Positions 22,046 through 33,603 of a stretch of DNA of 64,000 nt are shown piece after piece. Source of the stretch: Sarcophilus harrisii (taxonomy: Eukaryota; Chordata; Mammalia; Dasyuromorphia; Dasyuridae); NCBI RefSeq assembly GCF_902635505.1, contig NC_045429.1, positions 218,553,997 through 218,617,996 of the forward strand, written 5' to 3'. Every line of letters starts with the position of its first letter. Position 1 is the stretch's first letter. Under the pieces are notes generated by a model. The model was given only the letters and a program-made list of their open reading frames with translations, was not told where the DNA came from and searched no databases. A program made the position numbers and the translations under genes.

Positions 22046-22530
22046 TAAGATGTCAGCTTTTCTCATCATGGATTTCTTAAAATATGCCTGTTTATCTCTT
22101 GAAGGCCTATGTATACCAGGATAAAAAGGACTATCCTTTGTCCTTTGTCATGAGCCACAAAGCAATTTTCCAAACCATAACTATCAAAGGTCCTTGATAC
22201 AGAAATCAGAGATGCTTGATATAGTGACCCAAATTTATATGACCATAAGGGTGTTGCCCTCTTTGAGAGGCCACATGGTTATGCTAATATTGAGTCAATT
22301 TTTTTGGAGTCAAAATATGTTTTAAATTAATCTTTTGGAATTGAATTCCTGGGCCAGCTGATAAAGCACATTTAAAAAGCTCTGCCCCCCCTTTTTTGAT
22401 AAATACTTCTAAAATTTTAATTCTCAAGAGTGGTAGCTAGTTTATTTATCAAATAAGAATTTGAATGGTAGTTTGTAGGGAAGACATGCAAGTCAACTAA
22501 AGAGAATGAGTGGCAAACTCTGAAGGAAAT
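22046..22530. other. Unassigned AT-rich DNA
   Basis: No gene or confident repeat. Confidence 0.4.
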
Positions 22531-22532
22531 CC

Positions 22533-22782
22533 AAAAGATTATTGTTTTTGTTGTGCAGTCATGTCTGACTCTGTGACTCCATTTAAGATTTTCTTAGCAA
22601 AGATACTGGAGTATTTTGTCATTTCCTTCTCCAGCCCATTTTGCATATGAGGAAATTCAGGCAAATAGGTTTAGTCAGTTGTTTGGCTAGTAAGTGTTGA
22701 GTCAGAATGGACTTGGAAAGATGAGTCTTTCTGACTCCAGATCCAGCACTCTGTCCCACTGTGCTACCTAGCTGCCCCCAAA
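22533..22782 (-). mobile_element. tRNA-derived SINE, long form, antisense
   Basis: The reversed 3' part 'tcttagcaaagatactggag' and the reversed head 'gtgctacctagctgccccc' bound an almost complete copy. Confidence 0.9.
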
Positions 22783-24095
22783 GAAGGAATTCCTAAAATG
22801 TGTTGAGCAAAGGCACTACTTTTGGAGTGAATGTATAGCTTCACAAGTGACTTCTTTCAGGACAGTGCTTATTTAGATAACTATGTTTTGGTATGCTTGT
22901 TGACAAATTGACACCATTTTTTGGAAACAATCACTCTTCTTGTATCAGGCTTCCATTCTGTGACATCTACAGTCATGTAGTTAGTTTGTTTACATTAATT
23001 CAGCTATGTGTGATTGCTGTCAATTTTTAGTATATATCCACAATGACTATCCTGAGTATGGACCCAAACCTCATTAATGGTTCCAATCTATGTTTTTTTG
23101 TTTTCTACACAAATTTTAAGGATACTTTTTTGGGTAGATTGCATCAAAGTCATTTCTGGATATCTTAATCCTCCCTACCAGCCACTGAAGCCAACAGATA
23201 GAGTAATCATGTCTGATGGAATATGAAATAGTCAGCCCTTGATGTCTCCCACCTCTCGGCTGAGATCAGGGAGGATTTTTCATTATCTGTTTTCAGATTC
23301 CAAAATTTCTCCTTATAACTAATCAGATCATAGAATAACAGGGTCATAGAATTAGAACAGAGTTTAGTCATTGTATATATTGTCCTAGTATTGCTTACTT
23401 CTCTCTGAATCAGTTTATGTGTTTTCTCCTATTATCTCTTATTTATGTTTTAATAATTATTGAGCACTTCCCTCTTATATCTCAGGAATCCTAAGTTGTC
23501 TTCAGAGAAAAAAAATAGGATAAAACAGTAAAACCTTTGCAAAATAAGGGAAGAGCAAAATTTGAAACCAGGGCAGAGATTAGGCTAGAGTGGAGTAATC
23601 ACAGATTATGGATTTTCTTAGATTCGTGTAAATACCTGTTAGCAATTCAAGTAGCTATTATGAGGTGCATTTTGGAATATTACTTGCTGTTAAGGTTCAT
23701 GAGAAATTTACTTCATTGCTATACAGTGTACTGGGGATTGATCCAAGCAAGCTTTAATCTTCAGTACAGCATATCACAAACAATATCTTGTAGAAGATTT
23801 CAAGCTTGCTGGTGAATAAAAGTTATTTTTGGTTCTTTGTGGAAAGCTACACTATAAGTAAGATTTACAAAATTTACAAAAATCCTGTTGGGCCTATTCT
23901 ACTGGAAGAGGTTTCTTATTTCTAATATATGTGTGATCCCCCAAAGATTTGATAACTACATTTAGTGTTTGATTGTTGACTATTTTCTTGTGTATAGAAT
24001 CAAATCTATGTGCATAGAGACCCACTTGAATCAAAGAAGAAACACTCATTGTTTCACTGTTTATAAAGTGAGGTATGTAAACTAACATGGCTAAT
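22783..24095. other. Unique AT-rich DNA
   Basis: I recognise no repeat or gene in about 1.3 kb. The plus frame 23537-23815 (92 codons) has no recognisable family and no splice context, so I do not call it coding. Confidence 0.4.
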
Positions 24096-24099
24096 CTGA

Positions 24100-24101
<2 letters not shown>

Positions 24102-24162
<61 letters not shown>

Positions 24163-24300
24163 AGAGAGAGAGAAGGAGGGAGGGAAAGAGAGAGGAGGGA
24201 GGGAGACAGAGAAAGAGAGAAGGAGGTAGGGAGGAAGAGAGGGAAAGAGAAAGACACATACAGAGAGATTCAGAGAGAGACAGAGACACAGAGAGAGGAA
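24102..24300 (+). repeat. (GA)n microsatellite with GA-rich extension
   Basis: A pure GA run of about 53 bases (24102-24154) degenerates into GAAA, GAGGGA and ACAGA repeats to 24300. The long charged frames on both strands across it are artefacts of the repeat. Confidence 0.95.
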
Positions 24301-24305
24301 ATATC

Positions 24306-24604
24306 CCTATGGCTCAAATGCTCTCACTCTTTAACACTTTCTCTTGGCTTCCTTCAAGTCCCAGCAAAAAGCCTACCTTCTACAGGAAGCCTTTTCTGGT
24401 CCTTCCTAATTCTAGCACCTTCCCTCTATTGAATATTTTGCATTTATACTGTATCAAGCTTGTTTTGTACATTGTAGCTGTTTGGCTGCTGGTTCTTCCA
24501 TTAGATTTTAAGCTCAAAGAGCATCGTGACTGTCTCTGTCTTTCTTTGTACTTAGCACAGTGCTTGGCACACAGCAGGTACTTAATAAATGTTTTTGACT
24601 GACT
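24306..24604 (+). mobile_element. L2 LINE 3' end, sense
   Basis: This is a near-textbook L2 end: 'ctacaggaagccttttctgg', 'ttagattttaagctcaaaga', 'agcacagtgcttggcacaca', 'acttaataaatgtttttgac'. It abuts the GA tract. Non-coding. Confidence 0.9.
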
Positions 24605-26085
24605 TAACTCTTTTCCTCTTCCCAAATTCTCTTCCTTGGAATGAATCCTGACCCTGGCCAGGAGGAACCAGCCACTTACTGAGTCTGGCATAGCAATGGT
24701 AGCTCTGTAGATTGCCAAAAGACTGCCAGAAGCAAAACCTAAAGAATGCTGGGACAGGAAACTTTCTGTTTGCATTGCTGTCCCAGTCCTAAAGGAGCTC
24801 TTTGGAGTTCTGTACAATAGGCAATGTAACAGAATACAGTCCTTCAATATGTCCCGGTGTAGGAGAGACAATGGCTACCACCCCCACTCACAGTCCCAAC
24901 TCTCACCCTCACCATTACCATGTCAGCATGCATTTATTGGATCCTTTCCCCCTTCTATTATTCTTCTCTGGTGCCTCATTAGAGAAGAGACGCATAGAAC
25001 CAAGAGTATAGAATTTCTGCTATAAAAGATAAGGTCATCTTAATTTCCTTAAGATTCTCCTATCAGTAGGAGGTGATAAGAAAGTATTCATGCAATGTAC
25101 TTTATTTAATGCATTTAATCCATCAACCTGCTTTGTTTACATACAAGTTAATTCCAGGTATTGTGTATTCACTGGGTAAATTAAAGAGCTTGTCAAAAAA
25201 AAATGAAGGCTTTCAAATTAGGTGGAGGAGAACCTATTATTCAGTGAATCAAACAGCCAATCATACTACTCTTCAGTGATGGCTTTTGTGCCATTGATCA
25301 TCACCCTCCCGTGTTTAAAAATAGTCGTAATATACTCCTTGACTTGTGCTACCATTTCTTTTCAAAACTGTCTGTCTGCAGGTGTGTGACATTTGTCTTG
25401 CTACCATCTCTCTTTCAAAGGAGTTGGCAGTTGGGTTGGTTTTAAAGGGCCCTAACAGTTTTGCAGAAAAGACCCATCTGGCCATTCACAGTTATGCATG
25501 TTTCTCCGTAAATGGGCAGCTTTCCACATATGGGTTGTAAACAGCACAGAAAGAAAATTGTAGGTTGTGTGTCTGCACACTGTCATCCCTTTGTGTTTGA
25601 AGATGAATCAGTTGTGTGAGTCAAACAGATAGTGTATCAGGAGCCTAAAACACTAGAGTGTTGAGAGAGGGGAAAGGAGACACAGGTGTGACCTGTCATG
25701 GACTACTTCCTCTCTGTTCTGTCCTCTACCATTGTGGGGATGGCAGCAAGAAGAAGTCAAAGATTAGAATCCTGTAGGGGGTATTCAGGAGAGTCAAGAA
25801 GCAGCCTCAGGCCTGCAGTATATGAATTGGTGGTTTGATAAACCAGCTTAGGAACTGGGGTTGCTGCAATGTGGAGGGAGAATCAGCTAATTGGGTATTC
25901 TGGGAGTGTGTTGGAGGCTCAGAATGAGCTAGTGTGAAAATCAAGTTTGTGCATTCAGGTGAGATCAGGAAGGATCACAGCATGACAAATATAAAGCTAG
26001 TAGAGAATTGAGAGAGTGTCTACCCCAAACCACTAGTTTTATGGGGGTAGGGGGAGAATGCCCAAGAAATTAGATGATCTGCACA
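24605..26085. other. Repeat-poor block, candidate noncoding regulatory DNA
   Basis: About 1.5 kb without a recognised repeat. Positions 25080-25560 mix AT-rich motifs ('ctttgtttacatacaagtta') with a pyrimidine stretch ending in AG ('ctgtctgtctgcag' at 25368-25381) that could be a splice acceptor, but the following frame has no recognisable protein match and no donor that I can defend. Confidence 0.35.
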
Positions 26086-26087
26086 CT

Positions 26088-26408
26088 TAGTAATGATAAA
26101 GAGTCAGATTTTCTTCTATTCACATCCAGAGAAAGAACTGATAGAATCTGAATGCAGATTGAAGCAGGCTATTTTCGCTTTCTTAATTTTCACTTAATTT
26201 TCATTTTTTTCTTATAATCTGTTTCCTTCTTTTACAAAATGACTTACATGGAAATATGTTTTACCTAATTGCACATATACCAAATTGCTTACCTTATTAA
26301 GGTAAGCAAGGGAGGAAAGAAGAGAAGAAGAAAATTTTGAAATCGGGGAAAAAGAATGTTAAAATTTTCTTTACATGTAATTGGAAAAAATAAAATACTT
26401 AAAAAAGA
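26088..26408 (+). mobile_element. L1 3' UTR
   Basis: 'cacatccagagaaagaactg', 'aaaatgacttacatggaaat', 'acctaattgcacatatacca' and the end 'ttggaaaaaataaaatactt' give a diverged L1 3' end without ORF2 sequence. Confidence 0.75.
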
Positions 26409-26980
26409 AGTGGGATTATTATCTCAGATACTCCAACTTTTCAGTCTATAATACCAATAACACAACAATAATAATAATAGTAATGGCTAACATTAAGAAA
26501 AATGATTATTAAATACATTATTGGGGAGATCCTGGATTTTTCCCCAAAACTTATCCCACCTACAACATCATATCTAGATGTTGTTGTTGCTCCACCCAGC
26601 TAGAGAACCTCAAAGAATCTAAGATAAATTCTGACTTATTGTCTTCTGAGCCAGGTTGAGCAAAGATGGATCCCCTTTTGTATAGGATAGTCTGGATAAC
26701 AGATAAGTCTCTGTCTAAGATTGAAGGAGCAGAATGACATCCCCTAAGTCTTCATTAGAATAAGTTCACCTCTCATTATACTATTTATTCTTCTCATTAT
26801 TAACCAATCAAAGTTGATTGCCACCCTCAACAATACCAATCTTTTAACTGCATATAGGTAGGCATTGAGTGAATTCCATGGGGAGTCTTTGGCATTTGAG
26901 AGTGTCACTATTTCCTTTAATTAATTATTCATTGGCAATGATTAATAAAATAACTAATTATCTAGAAACTACATCTCACC
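26409..26980. other. Unassigned sequence, possibly an old element
   Basis: Positions 26520-26860 contain 'ttaaccaatcaaagttgatt', which feels like part of an interspersed element, but I cannot place it. No gene is seen. Confidence 0.3.
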
Positions 26981-26984
26981 TTTT

Positions 26985-27145
26985 ATATTCACACATATGT
27001 AGCACTTTAATATATGCAAAACACTTTGCATGTATTATAACACAACAGCCCCATTATTATCTTCATTTTACAGAGGAGGAAACTGAGGCAGAAAAAGATT
27101 AAATGAATTGCCCAATTCCAGAGCTTTCTCCACTGCATTGACTTT
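26985..27145 (-). mobile_element. MIR, antisense
   Basis: 'cattttacagaggaggaaac' with flanking 'aaaacactttgcatgtatta' marks the reversed 3' half of an MIR. Confidence 0.75.
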
Positions 27146-27536
27146 ATCATGTTGCCTTCCTAAGGAGAGGTGTTCAAAATGAGACTGACTGTATGTTGGT
27201 GATTGGCTTGAGAAAGCAACTTAGTGCTGGGATGCCTTGACAGAAAAGATATAGACCTTTGCTTTCCTTCTAGTTTCTATTTTGTAAGAGGAGAGCCTGT
27301 GGGCATATTGTGTAAGAGGTTTGGGCATTGTGACTCAGGGAATTCAAATTAGGAGGTAAATGGAACAAAAATGCTATAAATTAATCTAAAATATGAATAG
27401 TTTATGCATGATTGAATAGGAAGAGTGTTTTAGTGTCTTCAGAACTGGATCTTTTCATGGGACCTTCATTATTTGGTTTAAAGATTGCTCATCATAAAGT
27501 TTCTTCTTATTGTAGTGGTTCTACCCAATTAAATTA

Positions 27537-28025
27537 GACAAGCATTCATTAAGCACCTACTGTGGACAAGGGACTAAAGCATTGTGCTAAGATCTGTAAT
27601 ACAAATAACAAAAAAATAAAACAGAAAAGCACAACAAAAACTGGTTGTTGAGGAATTCAACATGGAGGAAGAGAACATTGATCCTAACAAATATTACTAA
27701 AAGCTGCCATAGGGATTGTTAAGTGGATTGCAGCTGGAAGGAAGCTAATGGATGGGAGGGAGTACATTCCAGATATGGGGATAGCTTGTGTGCTGAGCTG
27801 TCAAATCAGTAAAGAGAGTGAGTTGGCTGTAAAATAATGAGAAAGGAAATAGTGTGAAGTAAACCTATAAGGTAGGCTGGAATCAGAGGGAAAGGACCTA
27901 AATGCCTAATTAAAGGAGTTTATACTTTTACTCTAGAGAAAATAGGGATTCATTGAAGATTTTTGAGCTGTACTTTTAGGAAGATTCTTTTGGCAGCTAT
28001 GTGGAGGATGGAAAAGAAAAAGCTA
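27537..28025 (-). mobile_element. L2 LINE 3' region, antisense
   Basis: 'aagcattcattaagcaccta' begins the reversed terminus. It continues through 'ggagggagtacattccagat' and 'tggcagctatgtggaggatg', so this is one of the more complete reversed L2 copies. Confidence 0.75.
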
Positions 28026-29335
28026 CATAAAGACATTCAAAGCAGGTATTGTATACTTTGTTTACAGAGGTTATGGGCATGAATGCACCATTGGAGTATA
28101 TTTTTAGATAGTTATTTTATTGGCTTATTAAGTAATAGTAACTCTGAGGGGAAATTTTAATGCATTTTTTTGGTTATTATACTATAGGTGAAATTAATTT
28201 TAAGTAAACAGTGAATTGACAAATCAAGAAAACATAAACTTCCATTCTCCTATTTTGTGTTTCAACCAGCAAGGATGTTGCAGTGAAAGAAAGATCAGTG
28301 AACCTGGTGGAATTGATTGTAATGCCTTTCAGATGTCAGTCCCTGAAGGGCACTCTTCCTTCTGAAATAGCCACATGTGAAATTTCCATCCAAAGACTCA
28401 AGTTAATGGCCAAGGTCATTCTCCCTGGGATGTACCAGAGCAGCTGCTCCCAGTGCCCAAGGCAGAACTTGAAAGAACCTGTCTTCTACACCTTCCCTAC
28501 CTTTGTTTAGACAATATTCCTATCCCTTGCCAAATGTCTGCTTAGGAAAATATTCTAAAGAAAAATCCCAACTGTTTTAACTAATATTAAAATAAACAAA
28601 TAAATAAAAACAAAATGAAACAAGGAAAAAAAACCACAATCACCTTCTTTTTCCCCTTAAGGCTCAAATCAAAGACAATTTTCCCTTTCATTTGATTTCA
28701 TCTGAGAATTTAAGGACAGTCACATTAGGCATCAAGACAATGACTGAACTCTCTTTAATGTGGCTGAGTCACACTGTTATTTTTTATTTTCTTTCAGGCT
28801 TGAATTAACTAGATTAACTGTGTGTCTATAGAAGCTTAATTCACCCTATAATTGCTAACTGTGCATTTCACATCATCATGTATGGGCCTTGAACTAAGCC
28901 AGACCTGGGCTAAGGACAATACTCAGGTTTTTAAATCTCCAGCCAGAACACTAGCTATTAAAGCAATCTGCCTCTCTATTATGATTTAAATTAGGCTTAG
29001 AGTTGAATTCACTTATTCTCTCCCTGCCTACTAAATTTCTGAACCAAGTCTTACTTGATATAGTGGGAGAGTTTCCTAGGCTTTGGCTAGAAACCTAAAT
29101 TCCTCACTCAGAGAGTAGAATTGATTTAGGAACCAGCAGGCCTAAGTGCAAATATGGTTTCTAAGAGGCTGATTGGTGAGCACCCATGTGGTCAAGACAA
29201 ACATGAGCTATTCCCTAAGCAAGTGTCAATCTTGCAGCTCTCTAAGAATCTTCAACTGAAAAGTTATATATTGATTTGGAAAAAACAAAAGAAATTTGTT
29301 ATCCTGGGCATAAGAAAACAATTTTAAGACTGGAA
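28026..29335. other. Repeat-poor unique block with a weak exon-like piece
   Basis: No repeat recognised in 1.3 kb. At 28248-28270 a pyrimidine-rich stretch ends 'gtttcaaccag', followed by a 75-codon frame (28283-28510) and by AATAAA-like hexamers near 28590-28608, a layout that could fit a noncoding terminal exon. The protein matches no family I know. Positions 28740-29000 are rich in TAATTA-like motifs. Confidence 0.3.
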
Positions 29336-29339
29336 GGGA

Positions 29340-29530
29340 ACATGGAAGTGGTATATTGGATAGAGGCCTGGCCTTGGAGTCAGGAAGAGTTGAATCTGAT
29401 TTCTCTTAGATGCTTACTGGCTGTGTGTTCTTGGCAACTTAGTGTTCTTTCTGTCTGTTTCCTTATCTGTAAAATCAAGATAATAATAGTATGTACCTTC
29501 CAGAGTCTTTGTGAAGATTAAATAAAATTA
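29340..29530 (+). mobile_element. MIR SINE, sense
   Basis: 'cttggagtcaggaagagttg', 'ttactggctgtgtgttcttg', 'tccttatctgtaaaatcaag' and 'gtctttgtgaagattaaata' follow MIR order. Confidence 0.8.
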
Positions 29531-29640
29531 AATCTATCCATCCATCAGTCTATGTATCCGTCCATCCATCTATCTGTCTAGTTATTGATACAAGCATATC
29601 TATTTGTAGATATGTATATCTATGTATCTATATAGCTATG

Positions 29641-29712
<72 letters not shown>

Positions 29713-29744
29713 TCTCTCTTTTTGTTTCTTTCTCTCTCTGTCTC

Positions 29745-29784
<40 letters not shown>
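29531..29784 (+). repeat. Compound microsatellite (ATCC/ATCT)n, (TC)33, (AC)n
   Basis: A decayed ATCC/ATCT tract (29535-29640) is followed by a pure CT run of about 66 bases (29644-29709), a T/C-rich gap, and an AC run of about 36 bases (29748-29783). The open frame across it is an artefact. Pure length suggests high variability between individuals. Confidence 0.95.
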
Positions 29785-29786
<2 letters not shown>

Positions 29787-29997
29787 GCTTTGCAAACTTT
29801 AAAGTGTTATATAAATGATTCAGTCAGAATACACTTATGTATTGCTTCCTCCCTCATAGACAGCATGATGATAGATGGATGGATGGAAGCATGAATCTTC
29901 AAATAGTCATAGCTATTTCATTTCTTTTTTTCTTTTTAGTTGAGGATCCCTCAATTACATAAGTCTTAAGAAAGAGAGGAAGGACCTTAAAAGAGTA

Positions 29998-30148
29998 GAA
30001 TCAGTCAGGTAGGACTTTTTGTTTCTGGTTGTATGATCTTGGGTACTTATACTTTTTTGGGCCTCAGTATTCTCTCCTGAAAAATGAAGAATTGGACTGA
30101 CTTCTAAGGTACCTTCTAGCTTTAAACATATGATTCTATGATCTGATC
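29998..30148 (+). mobile_element. MIR-type SINE with CR1-like tail
   Basis: 'gtatgatcttgggtacttat', 'gcctcagtattctctcctga' and 'ttggactgacttctaaggta' are in sense order. Confidence 0.7.
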
Positions 30149-30218
30149 AAATCCTGGGACAATTTGGGTCCCTTAAAATTTCAGTGACTGAAGATATGCA
30201 CATATATACATATACATG

Positions 30219-30245
30219 TACACACACACACACACACACACACCC
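30219..30245 (+). repeat. (AC)n microsatellite
   Basis: Twelve or so AC units, interrupted at the end by a C-run. Confidence 0.9.
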
Positions 30246-30289
30246 CAAACCCCAAAGTAGAATATAAATAAATATCTTTTAAGAGCTTG

Positions 30290-31591
30290 CATAATATCAG
30301 CCAATGGCAACAGCAGGTTTTTGACAGGACTGTGAACTTCCCCAAAACACCATCCTGTCAGCCTGGCAGTGATTCAGCGGCATGATTCAACTCCTGCAAG
30401 ATGGGTTGCTGCCAACCAGAGTATCCAGCCGAAACCAAATCCCCCCCCACCCAGAGCCGCCAGCCGATTAACATTTAGAATTGGGGGCTGCATCCACTTG
30501 TGAGTTGAGTCAACTTGTTATTAACAGGACTAGTTCCCCTAGAGGTAATACAAAGAAATCTTTTCTTCTGGAGTTAAGAAGAAAAATAAAAGAGGAAATG
30601 CCATTCCTTCCATCACTGTGTTATCTCTGATTTTTCTTTTAAAAAAGGAGGGGAAGTACATAATTTTTTACAGCTGGCACATCATATTTAAGGCAGAAGA
30701 AAAAAAAAGCTTTATCCTCCCACCCATCCCCTCTGGATTTTAGTTATAATGAGACCTAGACATGTCATCAACTTTCTGTAATCTGAATGAGGGACGGTGC
30801 CTTCTGAACTGTGAGGAAATGGAGCAGACATCATCAGAGAACCAGAAGCTGTGGAAATAATTTTCCTAGAATTATTAGGATTCTCTTGACATAGCCACCT
30901 TTCTGAAAGACAGATCTGCCCCTCCTCCAGTCTGAGGATGGAGAAGAACAATGAAGTACAAATCTTAATTCTTGTGTTGCTGGAGCATGAACACATATAC
31001 ATATATAAACATGCTTACATGCACTCATATATGTTCTAGAAAAAAAATGCTACTGTGCTGAACCAGATAAAATGTCCCTGCCTCTAAACCCATGTACACT
31101 ACACTGAGCCTTGATGATCCATCCTTGCAGCCATTAACTCATGGTAAGCCTACAGCCCATCAAATGAAATTTTCTCCAAGTAAACATCCAGCAAAGAAGA
31201 GAGTCATAACAGAATGAAGAATGATATCCCTTGACAGCTCTTTTTCTCCCTATTTTTCCCTTTGTGTGAGAGTTTAGGAGCAATTTCTCAAAACCAATTG
31301 CAGGGAGAAAGGCAGGGATGTAGCACAAAAAGGGAACCTTTCTTGTTTCTTTCAACCTCTTAGCTACTTCACTGCCTTGTGCTGTTTGGAAGGCTTTTGT
31401 CTGGCTCTGCTCTTTAGCCTAAAGTACCGTACAGCTTTTTGGAGTCTCATTTTGCATAATGCCCTGGAAAATACCCCAGAGAGGTTGGCTTAGTTGGACA
31501 AAATCCTGGTTTTGCAAAACAGCATTTCGATCATCTGAGACCCTCATGGGTAAATACCAGTGGCTTTAATTCAATCTTTTCTTGTGAAATA
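30290..31591. other. Repeat-poor block, candidate conserved noncoding sequence
   Basis: No repeat recognised in 1.3 kb. The part 30300-30560 is GC-richer, with CpG-bearing text ('gtgattcagcggcatgattc', 'agagccgccagccgattaac') that stands out from its AT-rich surroundings. Minus frames at 30712-31002 and 31134-31355 show no known domain. I read this as likely noncoding. Confidence 0.35.
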
Positions 31592-31711
31592 CTCCTATTG
31601 AAAATCTTTATCACTGGAAAAGATTTAAACATTTGGATAATTTCCTCCAAATTCTCAGGTGTATATATGTACTTATTTTTAAATTGGGGCAATCATGGCA
31701 GAAGCAATCCA
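31592..31711 (+). repeat. 120-bp duplicated noncoding element, copy A
   Basis: It aligns without a gap to 33604-33723, with 98 of 120 bases identical by hand count. The ends are identical ('ctcctattga' and 'aagcaatcca'). In all 14 transition differences this copy carries A or T and the other carries G or C. It matches no repeat family I know. Both copies lie in the repeat-poor block. Confidence 0.9.
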
Positions 31712-31744
31712 GTAGAAAAATTGGACCCATAACTTGTTAGGGTA

Positions 31745-31928
31745 TATTTTATAGAATCAGAGATCCGAACTGTGAAGAATCTCAGAGGTCAGTCCAGCTC
31801 TCGTATGGTACACATGAAGGCATTGAGACTCATGAAGGTCAAGGGAGAAAAAAAAAAGATTTATACAAGTATGGAATTCAAATCCAAGTCTTCTGATTCC
31901 AAAGCCAAAGTTTGTTCCATGATTACAC
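31745..31928 (-). mobile_element. MIR-type SINE, antisense
   Basis: 'cagagatccgaactgtgaag' (reversed tail), 'gcattgagactcatgaaggt' and 'aattcaaatccaagtcttct' are in reversed MIR order. Confidence 0.65.
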
Positions 31929-32047
31929 ATTAATTGCCTTCTTATCTGAGATGTTTTGAGATTCTCCATTGAAATAGAGAATATTAAAATGTGCAAGGTA
32001 TTGTGAAAGTATAATGCTAGCCCCAAGAATTAATGTAAAGTAATGTA

Positions 32048-32262
32048 AAGAAGGAAGTAGTTTAGGCGCAAGTCTTTGGATCAAGAGGACCCCAATATGT
32101 GCTAGTTGTGGTACTATGGATCAGCAGTTTAACCTCTCAGTTTCCACCAACTCTCTGTAACAATAAGTTGCAGATTAATTGTTTAGTTGCATAAGTGGGA
32201 GAAGTTCCTTTTACCCATTGAAATCATAGATCTGATTCACAAAACAAAATGGCCCAAGTGCA
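32048..32262 (+). mobile_element. tRNA-derived SINE, second family
   Basis: The 3' half 'tccaccaactctctgtaaca' followed by 'ataagttgcagatta' and 'gaagttccttttacccattg' matches the family also seen at 36680-36890 and differs from the common SINE. The head is decayed. Confidence 0.6.
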
Positions 32263-32439
32263 TCCTCAAATTTTCCTCCTCAGCTGGTATCCCATTATCA
32301 TGGAGATTGATTCAGCTCATAATGCCTCCTGCCTCATCAGTACCCTCAGTTGCCTATCTCCTGTGATGGCTGGCTGGAGGGCAGAGGAATAAACTTTCCC
32401 CCAACTTCCCAGAATTTTCCAACTAGTTTCATTTCCATT

Positions 32440-32652
32440 AACTGTTCTGCTTGGTTTCAGCTCCAGGAACATCATCTCCACACCTTCCCCCTTTATCAGT
32501 TTCCTTTTGTGCATTGTCTTCACCTATTAAACTGCAAACTCCACAAGGGCAGGGACCATCTTTTTGTTTCTTATTTGTATCTCCTGGTGATTAGCCCAAT
32601 AACTGGTCCATAGTCTATGCTTAATAAATATTTATTGAATATTTTGTCCTTT
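32440..32652 (+). mobile_element. L2 LINE 3' end, sense
   Basis: 'tattaaactgcaaactccac', 'aagggcagggaccatctttt' and 'gcttaataaatatttattga' form a diverged L2 end. Confidence 0.8.
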
Positions 32653-33002
32653 CTTTTTATAATGAATATTACTAACTTTTCAAATATGGATTGATTTCTA
32701 GGAATGACAGGAATGACCCCAGTACCTGAAGAATGAACAAAAGTTTCTTGAAGTCCCGGCTGTGAGATGCAGCTTTCTATGCCCAGAAGCAACACTGATG
32801 GCTGCAAGGACTGTGAGTGGTACTCTCGCCTAAGATGCTACTTTCCAACAAGTCAGGCCCACATCTTTGGAGCCTGCCGGGGTGTGGGTGGAATGGGCTT
32901 TTTTTCACAAGTGCTGATCCTCTTTCTTTTGTTTTTGAAAATGTAGCCCTTGTTGTTTACTCCAGTTTCAGAAACAGCTTTTTTTTTTTTTTTTTTTTTT
33001 TA
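32653..33002. other. Unique sequence ending in a T-run
   Basis: No repeat or gene recognised. A T-run of about 21 bases lies at 32981-33001 without an obvious retroposon attached. Confidence 0.45.
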
Positions 33003-33603
33003 AACCAAACTTCAGCTCTGCTATAACTGGTCCCCTCCTCCGTCTGTTTCAGAAGAATAATATAGCTTCAATCCTGAAATTAGTCTTGTTTATCAGCAGT
33101 CAATATCCAGAGGAGAGAGCAGAGTGAAACCTAATAGCAATAGAATACTGCTCACTAATTTCAGCTCTCTCATCGTAGTTTCCATCATTGCATTTATTTG
33201 CAGCCTGATTCTCTATCTTTTCCGGCCTCCTGTCTCTGCAGCTGCCTCCTCTTCTCTCCTTCCTGATGGCTACAGATCTCTGCTTATCGTTCATTTCCAT
33301 GCTCGGCTTTGTCTGTCTCTTTGTGTTCATCATCCTGGTGTAGGTTTCTTGGCTGTATATGGAAGCCTCTTATTTCCCAGGCATTGTCAGTGACTAGACG
33401 GCATGAGGGACTCGTTGCAGCCATTCTGGGCATCCTTTGTCTTGTTTCTTTTCCGATGGCCTAATTTCACACACGTTTCAAATAAGGACCCTCTTTTCAA
33501 TCTAAGCAGTCAATATGGAGGTGCTATTGTTTGGGAAGGCAGCCAGATTATTATTATTTTTAAAATGTATTCACTGCATGAATTTCTCATGAAAAAAAAA
33601 ATC
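33003..33603. other. Repeat-free, GC-richer block, candidate conserved noncoding sequence
   Basis: This is the cleanest unique stretch in the window. It contains dispersed CpGs ('cttttccggcctcctgtctc', 'actagacggcatgagggact') and frames at 33124-33393 and 33403-33726. The first has a hydrophobic stretch, but neither has a recognisable family nor a defensible splice structure, so noncoding regulatory DNA is the better reading. Confidence 0.4.

Noticed and set aside
24087-24602. 171-codon open frame on the plus strand
   Set aside because: It consists of the GA microsatellite read as RE repeats, running into an L2 3' end. No independent coding signal.
33124-33393. 89-codon frame with a hydrophobic stretch, possibly a membrane protein
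   Set aside because: T-rich DNA commonly yields such stretches. There is no family match, no good splice sites and no continuation. Kept only as candidate noncoding sequence.
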